Below, one piece after another: positions 24,359 through 36,860 of a stretch of 64,000 nucleotides of DNA; the stretch's first letter is position 1, and every line of letters starts with the position of its first letter. Where the stretch lies: assembly GCA_964016885.1 (NCBI GenBank), contig OZ024740.1, positions 296,242,670 to 296,306,669 on the forward strand, written 5' to 3'. The stretch comes from Eledone cirrhosa. Its lineage: Eukaryota > Mollusca > Cephalopoda > Octopoda > Eledonidae. A program made the position numbers and the translations under genes. The notes under the pieces are model-generated. The model did no database searches. It saw only the letters and a list, made by a program, of their open reading frames with translations, and was not told the DNA's origin.

Positions 24359-24856
24359 TCCATTTTTTATTTGGGGGATCCATTTTTTATTTGGGTGATC
24401 CATTTTTTATTTGGGTGATCCATTTTTTATTTGGGGGATCCATTTTTTATTTGGGTGATCCATTTTTTATTTGGGGGATCCATTTTTTATTTGGGGGATC
24501 CATTTTTTATTTGGGTGATCCATTTTTTATTTGGGTGATCCATTTTTTATTTGGGTGATCCATTTTTTATTTGGGTGATCCATTTTTTATTTGTGGGATC
24601 CTTTTTTTATTTGGGTGATCCATTTTTTATTTGGGTGATCCATTTTTTATTTGAGTGATCCATTTTTTATTTGGGGGATCCATTTTTTATTTGGGTGATC
24701 CATTTTTATTTGGGGTATCCATTTTTTATTTGGTGGATCCATTTTTTATTTGGGTGATCCATTTTTTATTTGGGTGATCCATTTTTTATTTGAGTGATCC
24801 ATTCTTTATTTGAGGGATCCATTTTTTATTTGGGGGATCCATTTTTTATTTGATGG
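24359..24856 (+). repeat. '+' arm, copy of 15,378
   Basis: Matches 15,378-15,875 at offset 8,981, including the five-T monomer before GGGGTATCC. Confidence 0.92.
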
Positions 24857-25451
24857 ATCACCCAAATAAAAAATGGATCCCCCAAATAAAAAGTGGATCA
24901 CCCAAATAAAAAATGGATCCCCCAAATAAAAAATGGATCATCAAATAAAAAATGAATCACCCAAATAAAAAATGGATCACCCAAATAAAAAATGGATCAC
25001 CCAAATAAAAAATGGATACCCCTAATAAAAAATGGATCAACCAAATAAAAAATGGATCACCCAAATAAAAAATGGATCCCCCAAATAAAAATTGGATCAC
25101 CCAAATAAAAAATGGATCACCCAAATAAAAAATGGATCACCCAAATAAAAAATGGATCCCCCAAATAAAAAATGGATCACCCAAATAAAAAATGGATCAC
25201 CCAAATAAAAAATGGATCACCCAAATAAAAAGTGGATCACCCAAATAAAAAATGGATCGCCCCAATAAAAAATGGATCCCCAAATAATAAATGGATCACC
25301 CAAATAAAAAATGGATCCCCCAAATAAAAAATGGATCCCCCAAATAAAAAATGGATCACCCAAATAACAAATGGATCACCCAAATAAAAAATGGATCCCC
25401 CAAATAAAAAATGGATCACCCAAATAAAAAATGGATCACCCAAATAAAAAA
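24857..25451 (-). repeat. '-' arm, copy of 15,876
   Basis: Matches 15,876-16,470, with the same blunt AAAAAA|TTTGGG ending. Confidence 0.92.
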
Positions 25452-25699
25452 TTTGGGTGATCCATTTTTTATTTGGGTGATCCATTTTTTATTTGGGGGA
25501 TCCATTTTTTATTTGGGTGATCCATTTTTTATTTGGGGGATCCATTTTTTATTTGGGTGATCCATTTTTTATTTGGGTGATCCATTTTTTAATTGCGGGA
25601 TCCATTTTTTATTTGGGTGATCCATTTTTTATTTGAGTGATCCATTCTTTATTTGAGGGATCCATTTTTTATTTGGGGGATCCATTTTTTATTTGATGG
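25452..25699 (+). repeat. '+' arm, copy of 16,471
   Basis: Matches 16,471-16,718, including TTAATTGCGGGATCC. Confidence 0.92.
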
Positions 25700-25760
25700 A
25701 TCACCCAAATAAAAAATGGATCAACCAAATAAAAAATTGTTCACCCAAATAAAAAATGGA
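25700..25760 (-). repeat. '-' domain, 61 bp, copy of 16,719
   Basis: The same three monomers, including AATTGTTCACCC. Confidence 0.9.
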
Positions 25761-26261
25761 TCCCTTTTTTATTTAGCGGATCCATTTTTTTATTTCGGTG
25801 ATCCATTTTTTATTTGGTGGATCCATTTTTAATTTGGGGGATCCATTTTTTATTTGGGTGATCCATTTTTTATTTGGGGGATCCATTTTTTATTTGGGGG
25901 ATCAATTTTTTATTTGGGTGATCCATTTTTCATTTGGGTGATCCATTTTTTATTTGGTGATCCATTTTTTATTTGGGGGATCCATTTTTTATTTGGGTGA
26001 TCGATTTTTTATTTGGGTGATCTATTTTTTATTTGGGGTATCCATTTTTAATTTGGGTGATCAATTTTTTATTTGGGTGATCCATTTTTTATTTGGGTGA
26101 TCCATTTTTTATTTGGATGATCCATTTTTTATTTGGGGGATCCATTTTTTATTTGGGTGATCCATTTTTTATTTGGGGGATCCATTTTTTATTTGGGCGA
26201 TCCATTTTTTATTTGGGGGATCCATTTTTTATTTGGTGGATCCATTTTTTATTTGGGTGAT
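25761..26261 (+). repeat. '+' domain, copy of 16,780
   Basis: Second '+' copy of the block found inverted at 6,170-6,675, 35,815-36,320 and 49,930-50,432. Confidence 0.92.
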
Positions 26262-26283
26262 GTAAAATAAAATAAAATAAAAA
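26262..26283 (-). repeat. (AAAAT)n microsatellite, second copy
   Basis: Same tract as 17,281-17,302, at offset 8,981, directly after GGGTGATG. Confidence 0.9.
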
Positions 26284-26705
26284 ATGGATCCCCCAAATAA
26301 AAAATGGATCCCTCAAATAAAAAATGGATCACCCAAATAAAAAATGGATCACCCAAATAAAAAATGGATCCCCCAAATACAAAATGGATCACCAAATAAA
26401 AAATGGATCACCCAAATAAAAAATGGATCCCCCAAATAAAAAATGGATCACCCAAATAAAAAATGGATCTCCCAAATACAAAATGGATCACCAAATATAA
26501 AATGGATCACCCAAATAAAAAATGGATCCTCCAAATAAAAAATGGATCACCCAAATAAAAAATGGATCACCCAAATAAAAAATGGATCGCCCAAATAAAA
26601 AATGGATCCAAAAAATAAAAATGGATCACCCAAACAAAAAATGGATCACCCAAATAAACACTGGATCCCCCAAATAAAAAATGGATTACCCAAATAAAAA
26701 ATGGA
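26262..26705 (-). repeat. '-' domain, copy of 17,281-17,744, other switch form
   Basis: Starts with the (AAAAT)n tract and matches the first copy to GGATTACCC (26,683). It then ends TGGATCCCTTTTTT where the first copy has AAAAAAGGGATCC. Confidence 0.92.
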
Positions 26706-26984
26706 TCCCTTTTTTATTTGGGTGATCCATTTTTTATTTGGGGGATCCATTTTTTATTTGGGTGATCCATTTTTTATTTGTGTGATCCATTTTTTATTTG
26801 GGCGATCCATTTTTTATTTGGGGGATACATTTTTTATTTGGGTGATCCATTTTTTATTTGGGTGATTCATTTTTTATTTGGGTGATCCATTTTTAATTTT
26901 TGGGATCCATTTTTTATTTGGTGGATCCATTTTTTATTTGGGTGATCCATTTTTTATTTGGGTGATCCATTTTTTATTTGATGG
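26706..26984 (+). repeat. '+' domain, 279 bp
   Basis: As 17,745-17,984, but with a different start (GGGTG, GGGGG, GGGTG, TGTGTG monomers) before rejoining at GGGCGATCC. The net difference is 20 bp across the switch, so the offset moves from 8,981 to 9,001. Confidence 0.92.
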
Positions 26985-27144
26985 ATCCCCAAATAGAAAA
27001 TGGAACCCCCAAATAAAAAATGGATCCCCCAAATAAAAAATGGATCACCCAAATAAAAAATGGATCCCCCAAATAAAAAATGGATCCCCCAAATAAAAAA
27101 TGAATCCCTGAAATAAAAAATGGATCCCCCAAATAAAAAAGGGA
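26985..27144 (-). repeat. '-' domain, copy of 17,985
   Basis: Same AAATAGAAAATGGAACCCCC and AATGAATCCCTGAAAT variants and the same GGATGC switch. Confidence 0.9.
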
Positions 27145-27285
27145 TGCATTTTTTATTTGGGTGATCCATTTTTTATTTGGGGGGATCCGTTTTTTATTTG
27201 GGCGATCCATTTTTTATTTGGGTGATCCATTTTTTATTTGAGGGATCCATTTTTTATTTGGGGGATCCATTTTTTATTTGATGGA
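27145..27285 (+). repeat. '+' domain, copy of 18,144
   Basis: Same seven monomers, including the 21-bp GGGGGGATCCGTT form. Confidence 0.9.
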
Positions 27286-28560
27286 TCTCCCAAATAAAAA
27301 ATGGATCATCCAAATAAAAAATGGATCCCCCAAATAAAAAATGGATCACCCAAATAAAAAATGGAACACCCAAATAAAAAATGGATCCCCCAAATAAAAA
27401 ATGGATCCCCCAAATAAAAAATGGATCCCCAAAATAAAAAATGGATCACCCAAATAAAAAATGGAGCCCCCAAATAAAAAATGGATCACCCAAATTAAAA
27501 CTGGTTCCCCCAAATAAAAAATGGATCACCCAAGTAAAAAATGGATCCCCCAAATAAAAAATGGATCCCCCAAATAAAAAATGGATCCCCCAAATAAAAA
27601 ATGGATCACCCAAATAAAAAATGGATCCCCAAATAAAAAATGGATCCCCAAATAAAAAATGGATCCTCCAAATAAAAAATGGATCACCCAAATAAAAAAT
27701 GGATCACCCAAATAAAAAATGGATCACCCAAATAAAAAATGGATCGCCCAAATAAAAAATGGATCCCCAAATAAAAAATGGATCACCCAAATAAAAAATG
27801 GATCCCCCAAATAAAAAATGGATCCCCCAAATAAAAAATGGATCACCCAAATAAAAAATGGACCCCCAAATAAAAAATGGATCACCCAAATAACAAATGG
27901 AACACCCAAATAAAAAATGGATCCCCCAAATAAAAAATGGATCACCCAAATAAAAAATGGATCACCCAAATAAAAAATGGATCCTCCAAATAAAAAATGG
28001 ATCACCCAAATAAAAAATGGATCCCCCAAATAAAAAATGGATCCCCCAAATAAAAAATGTATCACCCAAATAAAAACTGGATCACCCAAATAAAAACTGG
28101 ATCAGCCAAATAAAAAATGGATCGCCCAAATAAAAAATGGATCCCCCAAATAAAAAATGGATCACCCAAATGAAAAATGAATCACCCAAATAAAAAATGG
28201 ATCCCTCAAATAAAGAATGGATCACTCAAATAAAAAATGGATCACCCAAATAAAAAATGGATCCCCCAAATAAAAAATGGATCACCCAAATAAAAAATGG
28301 ATCACCCAAATAAAAAATGGATCCCCCAAATAAAAAATGGATCACCCAAATAAAAAATGGATCCCCCAAATAAAAAAGGATCACCCAAATAAAAAATGGA
28401 TCATTCAAATAAAAAATGGATCACCCAAATAAAAAATGGATCCCCCAAATAAAAAATGGATCACCCAAATAAAAAATAAATCACCCAAATAAAGAATGGA
28501 TCACCCAAATAAAAAATGGATCCCCCAAATAAAAAATGGATCACCCAAATAAAAAATGGA
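27286..28560 (-). repeat. '-' domain, copy of 18,285
   Basis: Matches at offset about 9,000. It reads AACAAATGGAAC near 27,892 where the first copy has two extra A residues. Confidence 0.92.
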
Positions 28561-28896
28561 TCCCTTTTTTATTTGGCGGATCCATTTTTTGGGGGGGGAT
28601 CCATTATCTATTTGGGTGATCCATTTTATGTTTGGGGGATCCAGTTTTTATTTGGGTGATCCATTTTTTATTTGGGGGATCCATTTTTTATTTGGGTGAT
28701 CCATTTTTTATTTGGTGATCCATTTTTTATTTGGGGGATCCATTTTTATTTGGGTGATCCATTTTTTATTTGGTTGATCCATTTTTTATTAGAGGTATCC
28801 ATTTTTAATTTGGGTGATCCATTTTTTATTTGTGTGATCCATTTTTTATATGAGGGATCCATTTTTTATTTGGGGGATCCATTTTTTATTTGATGG
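28561..28896 (+). repeat. Short '+' domain with T6G8 tract
   Basis: As 19,562-19,899 with T6G8 at 28,585-28,598. Confidence 0.92.
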
Positions 28897-29519
28897 ATGT
28901 CCCAAATAAAAAATGGATCACCCGAATAAAAAATGGATCCCCCAAATAAAAAATGGATCCCCCAAATAAAAAATGGGTCCCCTAAATAAAAAATGGGTCA
29001 CCCAAATAAAAAATGGATCACCCAAATAAAAAATGGATCGCCCAAATAAAAAATGGATCCAAAAAATAAAAAATGGATCACCCAAATAAAAAATGGATCC
29101 CCCAAATAAAAAATGGATCCCCCAAATAAAAAATGGATCACCCAAATAAAAAATGGGCCCCCCCCAAAAAAAAATGGATCACCCAAATAAAAAATGGATC
29201 ACCCAAATAAAAAATGCATCCTCCAAATAAAAAATGGATCACCCAAATAAAAAATGGATCCTCCAAATAAAAAATGGATCACCCAAATAAAAAATGGATC
29301 ACCCAAATAAAAAATGGATCACCCAAATCAAAAATGGATCCCCCAAACAAAAAATGGATCACCCAAATAAAAAATGGATCCCCCACATAAAAAATGGATC
29401 ACCCAAATAAAAAATGAATCACCCAAATAAAAAATGGATCACCCAAATAAAAAATGGATCCCCCAAATAAAAAATGGATCACCCAAATAAAAAAATGGAT
29501 CACCCAAATAAAAAATGGA
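28897..29519 (-). repeat. '-' domain with C8A9 tract
   Basis: As 19,900-20,522; C8A9 near 29,158-29,174; GGGTCCCCTAAAT near 28,976 is private. Confidence 0.92.
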
Positions 29520-29857
29520 TCCCTTTTTTATTTGGGGGATCCATTTTTTATTTGAAGGATCCATTTTTTATTTGGGTGATCCATTTTTTATTTGGGTGAT
29601 CCATTTTTTATTTGGGTGATCCATTTTTTATTTGGGTGATCCATTTTTTATTTGGGGGATCCATTTTTTATTTGGGGGATCCATTTTTTATTTGGGTGAT
29701 CCATTTTTTATTTGTGGGATCCATTTTATATTTGGGGGATCCATTTTTTATTTGGGGATCCATTTTTTATTTGGGTGATCCATTTTTTATTTGGGTGATC
29801 CATTTTTTATTTGAGGGATCCATTTTTTATTTGGGGGATCCATTTTTTATTTGATGG
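29520..29857 (+). repeat. '+' domain, copy of 20,523
   Basis: Same monomer order at offset 8,997. Ends TTTGATGGATCTCCC, matching the first switch of the window. Confidence 0.92.
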
Positions 29858-31929
29858 ATCTCCCAAATAAAAAATGGATCATCCAAATAAAAAATGGATC
29901 CCCCAAATAAAAAATGGATCACCCAAATAAAAAATGGAACACCCAAATAAAAAATGGATCCCCCAAATAAAAAATGGATCCCCCAAATAAAAAATGGATC
30001 CCCAAAATAAAAAATGGATCACCCAAATAAAAAATGGAGCCCCCAAATAAAAAATGGATCACCCAAATTAAAACTGGTTGCCCCAAATAAAAAATGGATC
30101 ACCCAAGTAAAAAATGGATCCCCCAAATAAAAAATGGATCCCCCAAATAAAAAATGGATCCTCCAAATAAAAAATGGATCACCCAAATAAAAAATGGATC
30201 CCCAAATAAAAAATGGATCCCCAAATAAAAAATGGATCCTCCAAATAAAAAATGGATCACCCAAATAAAAAATGGATCACCCAAATAAAAAATGGATCAC
30301 CCAAATAAAAAATGGATCGCCCAAATAAAAAATGGATCCCCAAATAAAAAATGGATCACCCAAATAAAAAATGGATCCCCCAAATAAAAAATGGATCCCC
30401 CAAATAAAAAATGGATCACCCAAATAAAAAATGGACCCCCAAATAAAAAATGGATCACCCAAATAACAAATGGAACACCCAAATAAAAAATGGATCCCCC
30501 AAATAAAAAATGGATCACCCAAATAAAAAATGGATCACCCAAATAAAAAATGGATCCTCCAAATAAAAAATGGATCACCCAAATAAAAAATGTATCACCC
30601 AAATAAAAACTGGATCACCCAAATAAAAACTGGATCAGCCAAATAAAAAATGGATCGCCCAAATAAAAAATGGATCCCCCAAATAAAAAATGGATCACCC
30701 AAATGAAAAATGAATCACCCAAATAAAAAATGGATCCCTCAAATAAAGAATGGATCACTCAAATAAAAAATGGATCACCCAAATAAAAAATGGATCCCCC
30801 AAATAAAAAATGGATCACCCAAATAAAAAATGGATCACCCAAATAAAAAATGGATCCCCCAAATAAAAAATGGATCACCCAAATAAAAAATGGATCCCCC
30901 AAATAAAAAAGGATCACCCAAATAAAAAATGGATCATTCAAATAAAAAATGGATCACCCAAATAAAAAATGGATCCCCCAAATAAAAAATGGATCACCCA
31001 AATAAAAAATAAATCACCCAAATAAAAAATGGATCACCCAAATAAAAAATTGATCCCCCAAATAAAAAATGGATCACCCAAATAAAAAATGGATCACCCA
31101 AATATAATATGGATCCCCCAAATAAAAAATGGATCCCCCAAATAAAAAATGGATCCCCCAAATAAAAAATGGATCCCCCAAATAAAAAATGGATCACCCA
31201 AATAAAAAATGGATCCCCAAATAAAAAATGGATCCCCAAATAAAAAATGGATCCTCCAAATAAAAAATGGATCACCCAAATAAAAAATGGATCACCCAAA
31301 TAAAAAATGGATCACCCAAATAAAAAATGGATCGCCCAAATAAAAAATGGATCCCCAAATAAAAAATGGATCACCCAAATAAAAAATGGATCCCCCAAAT
31401 AAAAAATGGATCCCCCAAATAAAAAATGGATCACCCAAATAAAAAATGGACCCCCAAATAAAAAATGGATCACCCAAATAACAAATGGAACACCCAAATA
31501 AAAAATGGATCCCCCAAATAAAAAATGGATCACCCAAATAAAAAATGGATCACCCAAATAAAAAATGGATCCTCCAAATAAAAAATGGATCACCCAAATA
31601 AAAAATGTATCACCCAAATAAAAACTGGATCACCCAAATAAAAACTGGATCAGCCAAATAAAAAATGGATCGCCCAAATAAAAAATGGATCCCCCAAATA
31701 AAAAATGGATCACCCAAATGAAAAATGAATCACCCAAATAAAAAATGGATCCCTCAAATAAAGAATGGATCACTCAAATAAAAAATGGATCACCCAAATA
31801 AAAAATGGATCACCCAAATAAAAAATAAATCACCCAAATAAAAAATGGATCACCCAAATAAAAAATTGATCCCCCAAATAAAAAATGGATCACCCAAATA
31901 AAAAATGGATCACCCAAATAAAAAATGGA
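29858..31929 (-). repeat. Long '-' domain, two 1,015-bp HOR units
   Basis: Matches 36-2,110 at offset 29,822. Three single-base differences were noticed: 182 (CCCCGAAAT against CCCCAAAAT), CTGGTTGCCCC at 30,072-30,082, and the A run before TTGATCC near 2,040. Confidence 0.93.
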
Positions 31930-32265
31930 TCCCTTTTTTATTTGGCGGATCCATTTTTTTGGGGGGGATCCATTATCTATTTGGGTGATCCATTTTATGT
32001 TTGGGGGATCCAGTTTTTATTTGGGTGATCCATTTTTTATTTGGGGGATCCATTTTTTATTTGGGTGATCCATTTTTTATTTGGTGATCCATTTTTTATT
32101 TGGGGGATCCATTTTTATTTGGGTGATCCATTTTTTATTTGGTTGATCCATTTATTATTAGAGGTATCCATTTTTAATTTGGGTGATCCATTTTTTAATT
32201 GTGTGATCCATTTTTTATATGAGGGATCCATTTTTTATTTGGGGGATCCATTTTTTATTTGATGG
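31930..32265 (+). repeat. Short '+' domain with T7G7 tract
   Basis: Matches 2,111-2,444; T7G7 at 31,954-31,967. Confidence 0.92.
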
Positions 32266-32889
32266 ATGTCCCAAATAAAAAATGGATCACCCGAATAAAA
32301 AATGGATCCCCCAAATAAAAAATGGATCCCCCAAATAAAAAATGGATCCCCCAAATAAAAAATGGGTCACCCAAATAAAAAATGGATCACCCAAATAAAA
32401 AATGGATCGCCCAAATAAAAAATGGATCCAAAAAATAAAAAATGGATCACCCAAATAAAAAATGGATCCCCCAAATAAAAAATGGATCCCCCAAATAAAA
32501 AATGGATCACCCAAATAAAAAATGGGCCCCCCCCCCAAAAAAAATGGATCACCCAAATAAAAAATGGATCACCCAAATAAAAAATGCATCCTCCAAATAA
32601 AAAATGGATCACCCAAATAAAAAATGGATCCTCCAAATAAAAAATGGATCACCCAAATAAAAAATGGATCACCCAAATAAAAAATGGATCACCCAAATCA
32701 AAAATGGATCCCCCAAACAAAAAATGGATCACCCAAATAAAAAATGGATCCCCCACATAAAAAATGGATCACCCAAATAAAAAATGAATCACCCAAATAA
32801 AAAATGGATCACCCAAATAAAAAATGGATCCCCCCAAAAAAAAATGGATCACCCAAATAAAAAAATGGATCACCCAAATAAAAAATGGA
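32266..32889 (-). repeat. '-' domain with C10A8 tract
   Basis: Matches 2,445-3,066 including the C6A9 tract near 32,830; the other tract is C10A8 (32,527-32,544) against C8A9 in the first copy. Confidence 0.92.
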
Positions 32890-32919
32890 TCCATTTTTTA
32901 TTTGGGTGATCCATTTTTT
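32860..32919. repeat. 60-bp perfect palindrome, second copy
   Basis: Same structure at offset 29,823, axis in GGATCC at 32,887-32,892. Confidence 0.93.
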
Positions 32920-33227
32920 ATTTGGGTGATCCATTTTTTATTTGGGTGATCCATTTTTTATTTGGGTGATCCATTTTTTATTTGGGGGATCCATTTTTTA
33001 TTTGGGGGATCCATTTTTTATTTGGGGGATCCATTTTTTATTTGGGTGATCCATTTTTTATTTGGGTGATCCATTTTTTATTTGTGGGATCCATTTTATA
33101 TTTGGGGGATCCATTTTTTATTTGGGGATCCATTTTTTATTTGGGTGATCCATTTTTTATTTGGGTGATCCATTTTTTATTTGAGGGATCCATTTTTTAT
33201 TTGGGGGATCCATTTTTTATTTGATGG
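32890..33227 (+). repeat. '+' domain opening on a perfect palindrome
   Basis: Matches 3,067-3,404 at offset 29,823, with the same 40-bp loss at the left edge. Confidence 0.92.
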
Positions 33228-35221
33228 ATCTCCCAAATAAAAAATGGATCATCTAAATAAAAAATGGATCCCCCAAATAAAAAATGGATCACCCAAATAA
33301 AAAATGGAACACCCAAATAAAAAATGGATCCCCCAAATAAAAAATGGATCCCCCAAATAAAAAATGGATCCCCAAAATAAAAAATGGATCACCCAAATAA
33401 AAAATGGAGCCCCCAAATAAAAAATGGATCACCCAAATTAAAACTGGTTCCCCCAAATAAAAAATGGATCACCCAAGTAAAAAATGGATCCCCCAAATAA
33501 AAAATGGATCCCCCAAATAAAAAATGGATCCTCCAAATAAAAAATGGATCACCCAAATAAAAAATGGATCCCCAAATAAAAAATGGATCCCCAAATAAAA
33601 AATGGATCCTCCAAATAAAAAATGGATCACCCAAATAAAAAATGGATCACCCAAATAAAAAATGGATCACCCAAATAAAAAATGGATCGCCCAAATAAAA
33701 AATGGATCCCCAAATAAAAAATGGATCACCCAAATAAAAAATGGATCCCCCAAATAAAAAATGGATCCCCCAAATAAAAAATGGATCACCCAAATAACAA
33801 ATGGAACACCCAAATAAAAAATGGATCCCCCAAATAAAAAATGGATCACCCAAATAAAAAATGGATCACCCAAATAAAAAATGGATCCTCCAAATAAAAA
33901 ATGGATCACCCAAATAAAAAATGTATCACCCAAATAAAAACTGGATCACCCAAATAAAAACTGGATCAGCCAAATAAAAAATGGATCGCCCAAATAAAAA
34001 ATGGATCCCCCAAATAAAAAATGGATCACCCAAATGAAAAATGAATCACCCAAATAAAAAATGGATCCCTCAAATAAAGAATGGATCACTCAAATAAAAA
34101 ATGGATCACCCAAATAAAAAATGGATCCCCCAAATAAAAAATGGATCACCCAAATAAAAAATGGATCACCCAAATAAAAAATGGATCCCCCAAATAAAAA
34201 ATGGATCACCCAAATAAAAAATAAATCACCCAAATAAAAAATGGATCACCCAAATAAATAATTGATCCCCCAAATAAAAAATGGATCACCCAAATAAAAA
34301 ATGGATCACCCAAATATAATATGGATCCCCCAAATAAAAAATGGATCCCCCAAATAAAAAATGGATCCCCCAAATAAAAAATGGATCCCCCAAATAAAAA
34401 ATGGATCACCCAAATAAAAAATGGATCCCCAAATAAAAAATGGATCCCCAAATAAAAAATGGATCACCCAAATAAAAAATGGATCACCCAAATAAAAAAT
34501 GGATCACCCAAATAAAAAATGGATCACCCAAATAAAAAATGGATCGCCCAAATAAAAAATGGATCCCCAAATAAAAAATGGATCACCCAAATAAAAAATG
34601 GATCCCCCAAATAAAAAATGGATCCCCCAAATAAAAAATGGATCACCCAAATAAAAAATGGACCCCCAAATAAAAAATGGATCACCCAAATAACAAATGG
34701 AACACCCAAATAAAAAATGGATCCCCCAAATAAAAAATGGATCACCCAAATAAAAAATGGATCACCCAAATAAAAAATGGATCCTCCAAATAAAAAATGG
34801 ATCACCCAAATAAAAAATGTATCACCCAAATAAAAACTGGATCACCCAAATAAAAACTGGATCAGCCAAATAAAAAATGGATCGCCCAAATAAAAAATGG
34901 ATCCCCCAAATAAAAAATGGATCACCCAAATGAAAAATGAATCACCCAAATAAAAAATGGATCCCTCAAATAAAGAATGGATCACTCAAATAAAAAATGG
35001 ATCACCCAAATAAAAAATGGATCACCCAAATAAAAAATAAATCACCCAAATAAAAAATGGATCACCCAAATAAAAAATTGATCCCCCAAATAAAAAATGG
35101 ATCACCCAAATAAAAAATGGATCACCCAAATATAATATGGATCCCCCAAATAAAAAATGGATCCCCCAAATAAAAAATTGATCACCCAAATAAAAAATGG
35201 ATCCCCCAAATAAAAAAGGGA
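33228..35221 (-). repeat. Long '-' domain with whole-monomer deletions
   Basis: Matches 3,405-5,556 but lacks 39 bp (one 20-mer and one 19-mer, near 33,787) and 119 bp (six monomers, including the GGATCATTC one, near 34,205). One CCTCC monomer has become CACCC near 34,465. Confidence 0.92.
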
Positions 35222-35325
35222 TCCATTTTTTATTTGGGTGATCCATTTTTTATTTGGGTGATCCATTCTTTATTTGGGGGATCAATTTTTTATTTGGGTG
35301 ATCCATTTTTTATTTGGGAGATCCA
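35222..35325 (+). repeat. '+' domain, 104 bp
   Basis: Copy of 5,557-5,660 without the TTATATTGGTG change. Confidence 0.9.
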
Positions 35326-36318
35326 TCAAATAAAAAATGGATTCCCCAAATAAAAAATGGATCCCTCAAATAAAAAATGGATCACCCAAATTAAAAATGG
35401 ATACCCCTAATAAAAAATGGATCAACCAAATAAAAAATGGATCACCCAAATAAAAAATGGATCACCCAAATAAAAAATGGATCCCCCAAATAAAAAATGG
35501 ATCACCCAAATAAAAAATGGATCAGCCAAATAAAAAATGTATCCCCCAAATAAAAAATGGATCACCCAAATAAAAAATGGATCACCTAAATAAAAAATGG
35601 ATCACCCAAATGGAAAATGGATCACCCCCCAAAAAATGGACCGCCAAATAAAAAATGGATCCCCCAAATAAAAGATGGATCACCCAAATAAAAAATGGAT
35701 CCCCCAAATAAAAAATGGATCCCCCAAATAAAAAATGGATCACCCAAATAAAAAATGGATCACCCAAATATAAAATGGATCCCCCAAATAAAAAATGGAT
35801 CCCCCAAATAAAAAATGGATGCCCCAAATAAAAAATGGATCCACCAAATAAAAAATGGATCCCCCAAATAAAAAATGGATCGCCCAAATAAAAAATGGAT
35901 CCCCCAAATAAAAAATGGATCACCCAAATAAAAAATGGATCCCCCAAATAAAAAATGGATCACCCAAATAAAAAATGGATCACCCAAATAAAAAATGGAT
36001 CACCCAAATAAAAAATGGATCACCCAAATTAAAAATGGATACCCCAAATAAAAAATAGATCACCCAAATAAAAAATCGATCACCCAAATAAAAAATGGAT
36101 CCCCCAAATAAAAAATGGATCACCAAATAAAAAATGGATCACCCAAATAAAAAATGGATCACCCAAATAAAAAATTGATCCCCCAAATAAAAAATGGATC
36201 CCCCAAATAAAAAATGGATCACCCAAATAAAAAATGGATCCCCCAAATTAAAAATGGATCCACCAAATAAAAAATGGATCACCGAAATAAAAAATGGATC
36301 CGCTAAATAAAAAAGGGA
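35326..36318 (-). repeat. '-' domain, 0.99 kb
   Basis: Copy of 5,661-6,673 lacking one 20-bp monomer near 35,385, which shifts the offset from 29,665 to 29,645. Confidence 0.92.
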
Positions 36319-36860
36319 TCCATTTTTTATTTGGGTGAACAATTTTTATTTGGGTGATCCATTTTTTATTTGGGGGATCCATTTTTTATTTGGGCGATCC
36401 ATTTTTTATTTGGGGGATCCATTTTTTATTTGGGTGATCCATTTTTTATTTGGGTGATCCATTTTTTATTTGGGGGATCCATTTTTTGTTTGGGCGATCC
36501 ATTTTTTATTTGGGGGATCCATTTTTTATTTGGGCGATCCATTTTTATTTGGGTGATCCATTTTTTATTTGGGTGATCCATTTTTTATTTGGGTGATCCA
36601 TTTTTTATTTGGGGGATCCATTTTTTATTTGGGGGATCCATTTTTTATTTGGGGGATCCATTTTTTATTTGGGTGATCCATTTTTTATTTGGGTGATCCA
36701 TTTTTTATTTGGAGGATCTTTTTTTATTTGGGTGATCCATTTTTTATTTGGAGGATGCATTTTTTATTTGGGTGATCCATTTTTTATTTGGGTGATCCAT
36801 TTTTTATTTGGCGGATCCATTTTTTATTTGGGGGATCCATTTTTTATTTGGGAGATCCAT
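36319..36860 (+). repeat. '+' domain, copy of 6,674
   Basis: Same landmarks at offset 29,645, including TTTTTTGTTTGGGCG and GGAGGATCTTTTTTT. Confidence 0.92.

Larger units (their letters stand above)
23549..32265. repeat. ~9.0 kb HOR unit, copy 2
   Basis: Direct tandem partner of 14,748-23,268. About 280 bp separate the two copies, and that spacer holds the 23,389-23,478 inverted repeat. Confidence 0.92.
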
